From contig BNWW01000023.1 of NCBI GenBank assembly GCA_025999115.1, forward strand, positions 1 to 34,730: a stretch of 34,730 nucleotides of DNA, in the 5' to 3' direction. The DNA comes from Bacteroidia bacterium. GTDB lineage: Bacteria; Bacteroidota; Bacteroidia; Bacteroidales; Azobacteroidaceae. Positions 7,507-16,046 of the stretch are shown here, piece by piece. Within the stretch, counting starts at the first letter, position 1. Every line of letters begins with the position of its first letter. The position numbers were made by a program, and so were the translations under genes. The notes beneath the pieces are model-generated. The model was not told where the DNA came from. It did no database searches and worked only from the letters and a program-made list of their open reading frames with translations.

Positions 7507-8109
7507 ATGTATCATCCTGACATACATCATCGGCGCAGTATTCGTTTACCTGATTACGATTATTCACAACAGGGCTTGTATTTTGTAACCATTTGTGTCC
7601 AAGACAGAGAATGTTTATTTGGCGACATAGAGAAAGAGGAAATGAGATTGAATGAAATAGGCAAGATTGTTCGGAATGAATGGTTAAAAACGGCTGAATT
7701 ACGTCCAAACGTAAAATTACACGAATTTGTTGTTATGCCCAATCATTTTCATGCGATTTTGGAAATAACGGAAAAAATCAATGGTAATTATGTTTTGCCC
7801 GAAAATGCAGGCAATGCGGCATTTGTAGGGGCAGGGCGCGCCCTGCCCCTACCGCAACAACCCAATCAACGCACAAACGAATTGCCAAATACACGTTTTC
7901 AAAATATCGGCAAAAATACATTGTCATCGATTATTGGTTCATTCAAATCCGCCGTAACAAGGAATATCCATATTTTGGGATATGATTTTTCATGGCAACG
8001 CAATCTGTGGGAACACATTATCCGCGACACCAACGATCATGCGCGTATTGCAGAGTACATCAATAATAATCCTGCGAATTGGGATATTGACAGGTTTTAC
8101 AAAAAATAA
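7507..8109 (+). CDS. REP-associated tyrosine transposase (RAYT, Y1 family)
   Basis: A 200-residue single-strand transposase of the IS200-related RAYT type. Visible are 'RRSIRLPDYDYSQQGLYFVT' (the family N-terminus), the HUH metal site 'VVMPNHFHAILEI' and a C-terminal 'RDTNDHARIAEYINNNPANW', with 'NNNPANW' the usual RAYT ending. The catalytic Tyr is expected in that last helix ('IAEYI'). The chosen start is ATG 7507 ('MYHPDIHHRRS'); upstream codons look untranslated. Residues around 107-116 ('VGAGRALPLP') are encoded by a 28-bp palindrome within the gene, of the kind these enzymes are thought to move. The gene stands alone, without the terminal repeats of an insertion sequence. Confidence 0.9.
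   Translation: MYHPDIHHRRSIRLPDYDYSQQGLYFVTICVQDRECLFGDIEKEEMRLNEIGKIVRNEWLKTAELRPNVKLHEFVVMPNHFHAILEITEKINGNYVLPENAGNAAFVGAGRALPLPQQPNQRTNELPNTRFQNIGKNTLSSIIGSFKSAVTRNIHILGYDFSWQRNLWEHIIRDTNDHARIAEYINNNPANWDIDRFYKK
7825..7852. repeat. 28-bp palindrome, copy 2, inside the RAYT gene
   Basis: Perfect palindrome: arms GTAGGGGC/GCCCCTAC around the core AGGGCGCGCCCT. It is translated in frame as 'VGAGRALPLP' in the transposase. It has the same arms as 3856-3883 and 8239-8266. Confidence 0.9.
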
Positions 8110-8192
8110 AAACCATTGCGGAATTTTATTTCCACAATGGTTTTTGAATATTCATTATTACCGGATTCGATGGGAATGGTACGTGTTTCGAT

Positions 8193-8266
8193 GTAGGGGC
8201 GTTGTGCGTTTCGATGTTGTGTGGTGCGCGTTTCCGATGTAGGGGCGTTGCGCGCAACGCCCCTAC
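8193..8266. repeat. Palindrome copy 3 with a degenerate half copy
   Basis: 8239-8266 is a perfect 28-bp palindrome (arms GTAGGGGC/GCCCCTAC, core GTTGCGCGCAAC). About 46 bp before it, 8193-8208 repeats the left half (GTAGGGGCGTTGTGCG). Both halves are preceded by a CGTTTCGATG-like string, giving a short degenerate tandem pattern from about 8182. The cluster lies in the gap between the RAYT gene and the nifJ stop. Confidence 0.8.
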
Positions 8267-8284
8267 GGTGCAACATTCTACGAA

Positions 8285-11200
8285 TTAAAACGTTTGCGCC
8301 GCCAATCTCTTATACCCATCCAAACGCCATTGAGCATTTTTCTGCGTAACTTCAAACAATTCCGCAGCCTCGGCAGGATATTGTTTAGATAGAGAAGCAA
8401 ACCGAACTTCACCTTTCAGGAAGTCTTGAAACTTGCTCCAATCCGGCTCTTTAGAATCCAACTGGAACGGGTTCTTGCCTTCGGCTTCCAACCTTGGGTC
8501 GAAGCGCCACAAGTGCCAATATCCACATTCTACGGCTGATTTTTGTTCGGCTTGCGCTTTGCCCATGCCGACTTTCAAACCGTGGGCGATACAGGGCGAA
8601 TAGGCGATAATCAACGAAGGTCCGTCGTAGGCTTCCGCTTCACGAATGGCTTTCAGGGTTTGCGCCTGGTTGGCTCCCATCGCGATTTGTGCTACATACA
8701 CATAACCGTAAGTGGTGGCAATCATTCCCAAATCTTTCTTGCGAATCCGTTTTCCGGCTGCCGCAAATTTTGCGACCGCGCCTACCGGAGTCGATTTGGA
8801 CGATTGTCCGCCGGTGTTGGAATATACTTCGGTATCAACTACCAAGATATTCACGTTCTGACCGGAAGCGATTACATGGTCTAATCCGCCGAAGCCTATG
8901 TCGTAACCCCAGCCGTCGCCGCCGATTATCCATTGACTGCGTTTCATGAAGTAACTCTTCAATTCCAAAAGCTCCTTACACAACGCACAGGCGGGACAAT
9001 TACAAGTATCCGAACCGGACGCTTTAATGTTTTTCACTAATTCAAGCGTTTCTGCTGCTTGTGAATCTGCATTTTCCAAATATTTTATCACATCATCTAA
9101 TGTTTTGATATTCGGGTCGTTGTTGCAACTCGTTGCTGCAAAATGTTGAACAAGTTCGTCTATGGTAGCAATTCCCCATTCAAGAATAGCAGCATAGTCA
9201 TCGGCGGCTTTTCTGCCTGCTGCGCCGCCGTCATTCCTGTTGTCAAGCCAATTTTGAGCGGCAGTTTTTATTTTTTCGTTTGTCCAGGGAATTTCCATCA
9301 ACGCTTTTGTTTTTTCAACCACCCGTTCGCGCATTTTTTCAGTACCGATTTTCATTCCCAAACCATATTCGGCATTGTCTTCAAACAAGGAATTTGCCCA
9401 AGCCGGACCGTGTCCTTCTGCGTTTTTCGTATAAGGAGTTGAAGGTGCTGAACCTGAATAAATTGACGTACATCCGGTGGCGTTGGCAATCATCTGGTGG
9501 TCGCCGAACAATTGCGAAATCAATTTTACATAAGGCGTTTCACCGCAACCCGAACAGGCACCGGAGAACTCAAACAATGGCGTTGCAAATTGCGAGTTCT
9601 TCACGTTAGACTGTATATCCACCAAATGTTGTTTGGTTTTTACTTCTTTTACCGAGAAATCCCAATTAGCTTGATTGGCAAGTTCTTCTTCAATCGGCAC
9701 CATTTTCAAGGCGTTGCCATTCTTATTGCCTGGACAAATATCGGCGCAATTGTCGCAACCCAAGCAGTCCAGCACATTGACTTGCATACGGAATTGCATG
9801 CCATCAAATTGTTTTCCGGTAGCTTTCAAAGTGTTATATCCTGCCGGCGCTTTGGCTTGTTCTTCGGCATCCAACACGAACGGACGGATAGCGGCGTGAG
9901 GACAAACGTAAGCACATTGGTTACATTGAATACAGTTTTCGGAAATCCAAGTCGGCACGTGTGAAGCCACGCCGCGTTTTTCGTAAGCCGCAGTTCCCTG
10001 GTCCCAAGTACCGTCTTCGCGACCGGTAAAAGCCGAAACAGGCAAGTCGTCGCCGGTTTGTGCATTGACGGGGAAAACTACTTTTTTTACAAAATCAGGC
10101 GCGCCGTCAACTCCCTGAGAGACAAAACCTTCGGTCTGAATGTTCGCCCATTCGGCAGGCACTTCTACCTTCACATAATCGGCGCCGCGGTCAACGGCTG
10201 CATTGTTTTTATTGACAATTTCGTCGCCTTTTTTGCCATACGATTTTTTAATCATGTACTTCATTTGTTCCACCGCCAATTCGTAGGGAACAACGCCGGT
10301 AATCTTGAAGAAAGCCGATTGCAAAATGGTGTTGGTGCGATTGCCCAAACCGATTTCCGCGGCAATACCCGTGGCATTAATGATATAGAAATTGATATTG
10401 TTTTTTGCCAAGTATTTCTTCACATTGTCGGGAAGATTTTCTTTTACCTGCGCTTCGTTCCAAACAGTATTCAAAAGGAAAGTTCCGTTCTTTTTCAAAC
10501 CTTTGGTTACATCGTATAAACGCAAATAAGCCTGCACGTGACATGCCACAAAGTCCGGTGTATTAACCAGATAGGTACTCCGAATGGGATTGTCGCCAAA
10601 CCGCAAATGCGAAGCGGTAAATCCGCCCGATTTCTTGGAATCGTAAGCAAAATACGCCTGACAATATTTATCGGTGTTGTCGCCGATAATCTTGATAGAA
10701 TTTTTGTTGGCTCCTACCGTTCCGTCAGCACCTAAACCGTAGAATTTGGCTTCGTAAGGACCACCTTCGAAAATCAATTCTTCTTTTTGCGGAAGCGAGG
10801 TGAAAGTAACGTCGTCCACAATTCCAATGGTAAAACCATTTTTCGGCATGGGCAATGCCAAGTTCTCATAGACAGCCAATATCTGAGCCGGAGTCGTGTC
10901 TTTGGACGACAAACCGTAGCGACCGCCAACGATAACCGGTTTGAAATCAGCCGTGTAAAAAGTGTCTTTTACGTCCAGATACAAAGGTTCGCCGGTTGCG
11001 CCCGGTTCTTTGGTGCGGTCTAAAACGGCAATGCGTTTCGCGGTTTTAGGCACAGCTGCCAAGAAATGTTTCGCCGAGAACGGACGATACAGGTGGACAG
11101 AAACCAATCCCACTTTTTCGCCTTGGGTATTCAGATAATCAATCGTTTCTTTAATCGCTTCGGTTACAGAACCCATCGCGATAATCACGCGGTCGGCATC

Positions 11201-12007
11201 GGGTGCGCCGTAATAATCGAACAAACCGTATTTGCGACCGACGAGAGCTGAAAGTTGGTCAACGTATTCTTCTACAATGCCGATTACTTTGTCGTAATAC
11301 ACATTCGAAGCTTCACGGGCTTGAAAATAAATGTCGGGATTCTGAGCCGTTCCGCGAGCCACCGGTGCATCGGGATTCAAAGCGCGTTGACGGAAAGCGG
11401 ACAAGGCTTTTTGGTCAATTAACGGAGCCAAATCTTCGTTGTCCAACTGTTCGATTTTCTGAATTTCGTGCGAAGTCCGGAAGCCGTCGAAGAAATGCAC
11501 AAACGGCACACGCGATTTAATCGCAGCCAAGTGAGCCACCGCCGCCAAGTCCATCACTTCCTGCACGGAACCGGTTGCGAACAAGGCGCAACCCGTTTGA
11601 CGAACCGCCATCACGTCCTGGTGGTCGCCGAAAATAGAAAGCGCATGAGACGCCAACGCACGAGCCGAGACATGATAAACGCCCGGAAGTAATTCACCGG
11701 CAACCTTATACATGTTGGGAATCATCAACAACAGCCCTTGCGAAGCTGTGAAAGTCGTAGAAAGCGTTCCGGCTTGCAATGCGCCGTGCATTGCGCCGGC
11801 AGCGCCTGCTTCCGATTGCATTTCGTCCACGCGAACGGTTTCGCCGAAGATATTTTTTCTTCCGGCTGCCGCCCATTCGTCCACGTACTCTGCCATCGTG
11901 GAACTCGGTGTGATGGGATAAATCGAAGCGGTTTCGCTGAACATATACGCGATATGTGCTGCGGCTTGATTTCCGTCACAAGTTAAGAACTTTTTTTGTT
12001 TTGCCAT
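8285..12007 (-). CDS. nifJ: Pyruvate:ferredoxin (flavodoxin) oxidoreductase
   Basis: A 1240-residue single-chain PFOR, the expected length. It oxidises pyruvate with CoA to acetyl-CoA, CO2 and reduced ferredoxin, the main entry to fermentation in anaerobes. Domains in order: N-terminal pyrimidine-binding domain ('YPITPSSTMAEYVDEWAA'), core transketolase-like domains, a bacterial ferredoxin insert with two [4Fe-4S] motifs (CIQCNQCAYVCP near 692, CLGCDNCADICPG near 747), the proximal cluster Cys 'CSGCGETPYVKL' near 816, and the TPP-binding domain with 'GGDGWGYDIGFGG' near 1030. 'TGCTSIYSGSAPSTPY' is also characteristic. ATG start; there is no near partner gene and the next gene upstream is 99 bp away. 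A broken partial copy lies at 3433-5027. Confidence 0.97.
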   Translation of the reverse strand: MAKQKKFLTCDGNQAAAHIAYMFSETASIYPITPSSTMAEYVDEWAAAGRKNIFGETVRVDEMQSEAGAAGAMHGALQAGTLSTTFTASQGLLLMIPNMYKVAGELLPGVYHVSARALASHALSIFGDHQDVMAVRQTGCALFATGSVQEVMDLAAVAHLAAIKSRVPFVHFFDGFRTSHEIQKIEQLDNEDLAPLIDQKALSAFRQRALNPDAPVARGTAQNPDIYFQAREASNVYYDKVIGIVEEYVDQLSALVGRKYGLFDYYGAPDADRVIIAMGSVTEAIKETIDYLNTQGEKVGLVSVHLYRPFSAKHFLAAVPKTAKRIAVLDRTKEPGATGEPLYLDVKDTFYTADFKPVIVGGRYGLSSKDTTPAQILAVYENLALPMPKNGFTIGIVDDVTFTSLPQKEELIFEGGPYEAKFYGLGADGTVGANKNSIKIIGDNTDKYCQAYFAYDSKKSGGFTASHLRFGDNPIRSTYLVNTPDFVACHVQAYLRLYDVTKGLKKNGTFLLNTVWNEAQVKENLPDNVKKYLAKNNINFYIINATGIAAEIGLGNRTNTILQSAFFKITGVVPYELAVEQMKYMIKKSYGKKGDEIVNKNNAAVDRGADYVKVEVPAEWANIQTEGFVSQGVDGAPDFVKKVVFPVNAQTGDDLPVSAFTGREDGTWDQGTAAYEKRGVASHVPTWISENCIQCNQCAYVCPHAAIRPFVLDAEEQAKAPAGYNTLKATGKQFDGMQFRMQVNVLDCLGCDNCADICPGNKNGNALKMVPIEEELANQANWDFSVKEVKTKQHLVDIQSNVKNSQFATPLFEFSGACSGCGETPYVKLISQLFGDHQMIANATGCTSIYSGSAPSTPYTKNAEGHGPAWANSLFEDNAEYGLGMKIGTEKMRERVVEKTKALMEIPWTNEKIKTAAQNWLDNRNDGGAAGRKAADDYAAILEWGIATIDELVQHFAATSCNNDPNIKTLDDVIKYLENADSQAAETLELVKNIKASGSDTCNCPACALCKELLELKSYFMKRSQWIIGGDGWGYDIGFGGLDHVIASGQNVNILVVDTEVYSNTGGQSSKSTPVGAVAKFAAAGKRIRKKDLGMIATTYGYVYVAQIAMGANQAQTLKAIREAEAYDGPSLIIAYSPCIAHGLKVGMGKAQAEQKSAVECGYWHLWRFDPRLEAEGKNPFQLDSKEPDWSKFQDFLKGEVRFASLSKQYPAEAAELFEVTQKNAQWRLDGYKRLAAQTF

Positions 12008-12105
12008 AATTTCTATAATTTATGAATTAATTAATAATATATTTTTGATCATTTTTGTTTTACTTGCAAATCAATTCTATGATTACATTAAGCTTTTCTT
12101 GAACT

Positions 12106-12738
12106 TCAATAACAAGTTTTTGAAATTTTTTTATTAATTAGCAAATCCACATTACTCTCGCCAGCCTCCTCTTCTAAACTAAAATATTTTTCAAGATAGT
12201 TTCTTAATTCAATTTTATATCCTTCTTCAATTATTCTTTTTCTGTTTGGCTTCCAATCTTCTATTTTTTCAACAATTTCATTAAATATTCTATTAGATTT
12301 ATCTGAATTATTTTTATTTGCATCTTTCTCTAAAATATTTATAACATCTTTCCATAAAGGATTGTCCTTATTTGAATTAATAAAAATATTTGGCATCTCT
12401 TTCCATCTTATTCCATGTACTTTACCAATTCCGACAGTTGATGGTTTTAATTTTGCATGCATCCAATCACTTGTAACGGGACATGCTCCTTTATTTCTTA
12501 CGAGCTCTCCATATTGATCAAGTATTTGCTCAAGAGAAGTTCTTTTCATTATAAGTTTATTTGGAGTATCTCCACATTCAAGTTGAAGTTTACTATAAGC
12601 ATCTTGTCCAAATTCTGCTTCAAGTTTTCTTTTATGTACCCCACAATATTTTAAGAAATCCTTATAAAGCGGCTTCTTCCCTTCTGATAATTCTTTCAGA
12701 CGTTGATATTGTTTAATAAAAAAATCTTTATTACTCAT
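12106..12738 (-). CDS. Nuclease-like protein, possibly frameshifted at the C-terminus
   Basis: A 210-residue protein of uncertain function in AT-rich DNA unlike its neighbours. The middle ('YGELVRNKGACPVTSDWMHA') recalls the repeat found in homing-endonuclease-associated proteins. The C-terminal 'IEEGYKIELRNYLEKYF' followed by 'EEEAGESNVDLLINKK' resembles the start of a PD-(D/E)XK nuclease core. The frame then ends soon after an A7 run (near 12135). One base change in that run would continue into 'FQKLVIEVQEKLNVIIELI' with a stop at 12060-12062, supplying an ExQ-type motif. So the gene may be frameshifted or truncated. It lies 36 bp downstream of the Abi_2 gene, with its own possible TAATTTTG box between them. 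Confidence 0.45.
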   Translation of the reverse strand: MSNKDFFIKQYQRLKELSEGKKPLYKDFLKYCGVHKRKLEAEFGQDAYSKLQLECGDTPNKLIMKRTSLEQILDQYGELVRNKGACPVTSDWMHAKLKPSTVGIGKVHGIRWKEMPNIFINSNKDNPLWKDVINILEKDANKNNSDKSNRIFNEIVEKIEDWKPNRKRIIEEGYKIELRNYLEKYFSLEEEAGESNVDLLINKKISKTCY

Positions 12739-12774
12739 TGTATTATTTTTGACTACAAAATTACACTATTATTT

Positions 12775-13431
12775 TCATGATATACCATTCAACTTTTCAT
12801 CTATGTCTTTACACACATTCTCAAATAGGTCAAAAGATTCAAGCCATACTGGAATATCTTTATTCATCCATGCCATAACGGTCAGCATTTCTGTATGTAT
12901 CTGCTTCACTCTTTCCATATTCCAACTGATTGGTTCGTGGTGGAAGATTCTGTTACGAAACGTTCTAAACCGATTTAAAGGCGGCGCAATTTTTTTTCTT
13001 TGCCTTTCTGTTTTGGGCATATTAGGAAAAACCCGACGCAAATCCTTCCATAGAATACGCTCATATTCCACATTAAACAGGCTTACCCAAAATCCTAACG
13101 TTAATTCTGCTATTATCTTTGACGGGGACGAATATTCTTTCCGTCCGGCAATTTGTTTATTGGCTTGAGAAATATACTTGTTTAAGACACTTAAACCTGG
13201 CGTAGAAGCAAACTGGACATACCAATCTTCTCTGCCAAACAAAATCGTCAATTCTCTGCTGATGCTATTCCGGAGGACAACCTCAAAAGTGCTGATACAT
13301 GGATAAAAGGATCCTGCCAATTCAATGTTGGATTGGTAGTGCAGCATTGCTTTTTCTTCATCATCATGCCTTTTAAAGTATTTCTCCATTCGCTTTTCAG
13401 AGAATGCTTTTTCAAAAAATTTTCTGTCCAT
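12775..13431 (-). CDS. Abi_2-like HEPN protein
   Basis: A 218-residue protein of the Abi-like (Abi_2) family, linked in other bacteria to abortive phage infection. Seen: 'ALRN.IS'-type helix ('FEVVLRNSISRELTILFG'), 'SPSKIIAELTLGFWVSLF', and 'FRTFRNRIFHHEPI' at about 156-168, which includes the HEPN RNase motif R-x4-H (R159, H164). HEPN proteins of this type are probable RNA-cleaving effectors; that role is inferred. The start is ATG 13431; the frame extends three codons to a TTG. The motif is intact, so the gene may be functional, unlike several neighbours. Its 5' leader is shared with the ORF6N fragment at 16046. Confidence 0.8.
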   Translation of the reverse strand: MDRKFFEKAFSEKRMEKYFKRHDDEEKAMLHYQSNIELAGSFYPCISTFEVVLRNSISRELTILFGREDWYVQFASTPGLSVLNKYISQANKQIAGRKEYSSPSKIIAELTLGFWVSLFNVEYERILWKDLRRVFPNMPKTERQRKKIAPPLNRFRTFRNRIFHHEPISWNMERVKQIHTEMLTVMAWMNKDIPVWLESFDLFENVCKDIDEKLNGIS

Positions 13432-13458
13432 TTTGCTCAATTATAAACTATTTTTTAC

Positions 13459-13530
13459 TACCTTTGCATCGCAGTCCCGGGAACTTCCTCTCTCGAATAT
13501 TAAATGTCGATGATGAAGCCGGGTTTTTTA
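13459..13530 (+). ncRNA. Candidate small RNA 1 (promoter plus terminator)
   Basis: TACCTTTG at 13459-13466 is a full -7 box on the + strand, opposite to all neighbouring genes. Transcription starting a few bases later would meet a bulged hairpin (CCCGG...CTTC with GAAG-CCGGG) and a run of six T at 13524-13529. The product would be about 55-65 nt. No open frame of useful length lies inside. This is inferred from promoter and terminator only. Confidence 0.4.
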
Positions 13531-13575
13531 TTTATATGCGTTGCAAAATTAGCCATAATCTATAAATTAATATGT

Positions 13576-14025
13576 TTAAAAAAATATTTGTTTCGTTAAT
13601 TGCTTATTTTTATTGTTTTTAATAGCTCTGAATCCTTTTTCCGCATCAATTGCATTTAGGCGAGGAAGTTGACTTTGAGCTATTTCTCGCAAATAAGCAT
13701 AAGTACCACCATATCTTCCGGTTTTAGCAACTATTCCTATGGCTTTTGTTCTTTCAACCCAATCTTTAATACTTATTCTGTATGCCCTTGACCCTGATTC
13801 ATTTCTAATTATGGTGAATTCACCATAATTAAAATCGGGATTAGTCAAACTCTCCCATGCCCCAAGATATTCTATTGTATCCCTGTTGCGTAGCCAATCG
13901 CTGATAACAAAATCACCGTCTTTTGCTTTAATCATATCGGTAAGGCAGATATAATCTTCGTTGTCATTCTGCAAAGACACCGAAATTTCAATATCTTGAA
14001 CAGTTATTTTTTTTATGGGCGACAT
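13576..14025 (-). pseudogene. KilA-N protein with internal deletion
   Basis: A 149-residue frame. Residues ~10-107 are a KilA-N DNA-binding domain ('YICLTDMIKAKDGDFVISDW', 'LRNRDTIEYLGAWE', 'GRYGGTYAY'). In full-length relatives GGTYA continues into a long helical region ('DIAFEFASWISPEFKLYLIK'-like) of over 100 residues. Here GGTYAY joins directly to 'LREIAQSQLPRLNAIDAEKG', which resembles the far C-terminus of the same proteins. The most likely reading is an in-frame internal deletion; this rests on remembered homologues. KilA-N proteins are phage- or island-borne. ATG start. Confidence 0.6.
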
Positions 14026-14081
14026 AATTTAGTTTATTTTTATTAATAATATTTAGTTTATTCTAAAAATTTATACCTTTG

Positions 14082-14141
14082 TGACTTGAAAACGGTTACA
14101 CAACTATTGCGTGTTTGTTGCGGGCTGTGTTTCCGTTTTTT
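14082..14141 (+). ncRNA. Candidate small RNA 2 (promoter plus terminator)
   Basis: TACCTTTG at 14074-14081 (+ strand, against the flanking genes) is followed by a hairpin with stems AAAACGG/CCGTTTT (14089-14095 with 14133-14139) and ACACA/TGTGT (14098-14102 with 14126-14130), then T-rich sequence. The predicted transcript is about 55 nt and consists almost entirely of the hairpin. It has the same arrangement as candidate 1, about 600 bp away. Confidence 0.4.
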
Positions 14142-14218
14142 GTATTGTATAACGACTATCAACTATTTCCGGGACGAGGAGGGTTTTTAGTCGCTTTTTG
14201 TTGCCATTTCTATTTTAT

Positions 14219-15079
14219 TCATTTTTCTGATTCAATCAATAAAAACTCCTTTGTTACATACTCACTCAACGTATTTTCGTCCGGTAATTCAATGAGATAT
14301 TTTTGCACAAAAATATTGTCGTCAAGTCCGGCAGTTGCATATTTTACTTGCGTATTACCTTTGTCGGCACACAAGAGAATGCCCACAGGCAAATTGTCGT
14401 CAGGCATCATTTCCGTAACCAACGCTCGCTCGCTTAATCCGAGAAACTCTAAGGTAACCGGCGTATTGATAACATCTTTGGGTTGCAATTGTACGCTTTG
14501 CTGATTGATAAACGCCGATAAAGCCTTTTTATTTTTCGACAAACCGCTACGCTCGTAATATAGTGTGTTGATTTGCCTTTCAAGTTCAGGATATGACCAA
14601 CAGCCTTTGATACATTCGACAACATAAAATGCGCGTTTTACCGGATTGTCAATTTGTGCAATTTTGTTTAATTGAGAATAAGGAAGTTTTGTGAGCAATA
14701 TTTTTGCAGGAATATCATTTGCATTTTCTTGATTTTCAACTATTTCACCATCAAATTCGGCGGATAGCATCTGCCGAATTGTATCCGGTGGCAAAACGTT
14801 GGCAATTTCGTCGGCTATTTGCGGATAAACCTGATACAGACGACGAAATTCACGGAACCGTCGCTCTGTCATTCCTTTGGTTTTCAATGTTTTTTCTAAA
14901 TTTTTCAGCAATTTTTGTCCGTATGTTGCCCGATCCTCACCATGTTGCTCAAATTCAACAATATAATAGCCAATCAGCCAGTTGCGGACGGTCAAAGCCA
15001 CATTGATGGTATGAGCCGCAGTTGACTGTAACGCCGACTGTACCGATTGTATTTGTTTGATTAGAATTTGAAAATTCAT
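14219..15079 (-). pseudogene. DUF1016 (YhcG-type) protein lacking its nuclease core
   Basis: A 286-residue frame with an intact N-terminal DUF1016 domain ('INVALTVRNWLIGYYIVEFE', 'YGQKLLKNL', 'RFREFRRLYQVYP') and the far C-terminus ('MPDDNLPVGILLCADKGNTQ'). Between 'EFLGLSERALVTE' (about residue 221) and 'MMPDDN' there should be the PD-(D/E)XK nuclease domain with its catalytic 'D...DLK' strands, roughly 65-80 residues. The join is in frame near 14405-14415. The protein can be made but should have no nuclease activity. The chosen start is ATG 15079; a TTG at 15094 would overlap the SIMPL stop. Eleven bp separate it from the SIMPL gene. Confidence 0.75.
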
Positions 15080-15090
15080 AACTTCTGCAT

Positions 15091-15807
15091 TCAATGAATT
15101 TGAAACTTTATATTTATTTCTGATTCTACCTTTATTTTGTGAAATTCAATATCGACATCTTCCAATATGGATGACTTCTTTCCGCTATATCCTGTTACCA
15201 TTACTCCTGCCATTGCTCCATGTAGCACATAATCGCCGGAAGATTTACTTAAATCCGAAATAAAAATCGCCTTGCCTACTTGTTGGTTTAATGGATTTAC
15301 CATCGCAACAGCATTCTCTTTCGCTTTTAAAACCGCTTGGGTTTTCAATTCAAGTTTTAGATTTTCAATATCAGAATATTCGGTTTTTTCAAGAGAAATA
15401 TTGGAAATATCGTCTTTTTCCAATTCAATAATTACTTTCATAGCTGTTTTAGCATCATATACCAATAAAGAGTATGATTTGGCTTTTAAAACATCTTTTT
15501 GTTTTAAAAAATATTTTTTGAAATTACTTGATAAATCACTTACAGATAATTGTTTCGACAAATCTATGCCAATAGAACTCAATCGAGCAATCATTTTTTC
15601 CTCCAATTCTTCGACTGATATTTTCCCTTTGGTATCTTTTTCCGTAAGGATAATTGTTAAATATACTTTGTCCGGAGTTACCAAGGTATCTACTTTTGCG
15701 AATGTTTCAATATAAGGCAAATCAATAAAGTTTTTTGTTTGAGAAAAAACTGTGTTTGAAAATGCAATCAAACTTACTATTAATAAACTAATGTGTTTCA
15801 TATTCAT
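15091..15807 (-). CDS. SIMPL-domain (DUF541) exported protein
   Basis: A 238-residue protein with a Sec signal peptide ('SLLIVSLIAFSNTVFSQ') and a SIMPL/DUF541 domain: 'VDTLVTPDKVYLTIILTE', a coiled central part, then 'LKTQAVLKAKENAVAMV' and a C-terminal strand 'VESEINIKFQI'. E. coli YggE is the best-known relative and has been linked to oxidative stress tolerance; the molecular role is unknown. It is probably periplasmic. The start is ATG 15807 (or 15801); the frame extends further upstream into the ORF6N fragment. It is the only evidently housekeeping-like gene in this decayed island. Confidence 0.75.
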   Translation of the reverse strand: MNMKHISLLIVSLIAFSNTVFSQTKNFIDLPYIETFAKVDTLVTPDKVYLTIILTEKDTKGKISVEELEEKMIARLSSIGIDLSKQLSVSDLSSNFKKYFLKQKDVLKAKSYSLLVYDAKTAMKVIIELEKDDISNISLEKTEYSDIENLKLELKTQAVLKAKENAVAMVNPLNQQVGKAIFISDLSKSSGDYVLHGAMAGVMVTGYSGKKSSILEDVDIEFHKIKVESEINIKFQIH

Positions 15808-15821
15808 TTGACATTTAATAA

Positions 15822-16046
15822 TTATAATGTTGGTATCCAATTTGAATGCTTTCCTCGTCGATCTTTACTTTCCTCAATTTCGGTCAGTTGGAACATAAAA
15901 TTCGAAGGAAAACGCTTGATATTCCGTTTCACAGCTTCATTCAATCTTTTGGTTTCTACCTGATACATCATTGCCAAATCAGAATCGAGCATTACCTTTT
16001 GACCTCTGATTTCGTAGATTAAATTCTGAATGGTTTGCAATTCCAT
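15822..16046 (-). pseudogene. ORF6N-domain fragment
   Basis: A 74-residue remnant. Residues 1-55 match the ORF6N DNA-binding domain of phage and island proteins ('IYEIRGQKVMLDSDLAMMYQ', 'VETKRLNEAVKRNIKRFPSN', 'FMFQLT'). After 'EIEESKD' the sequence jumps to 'RRGKHSNW', which resembles the RGKHSKY part that lies further along in full-length relatives, and then stops. The normal C-terminal half is absent. ATG at 16044-16046; the leader before it is nearly the same as that of the Abi_2 gene. Confidence 0.7.
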
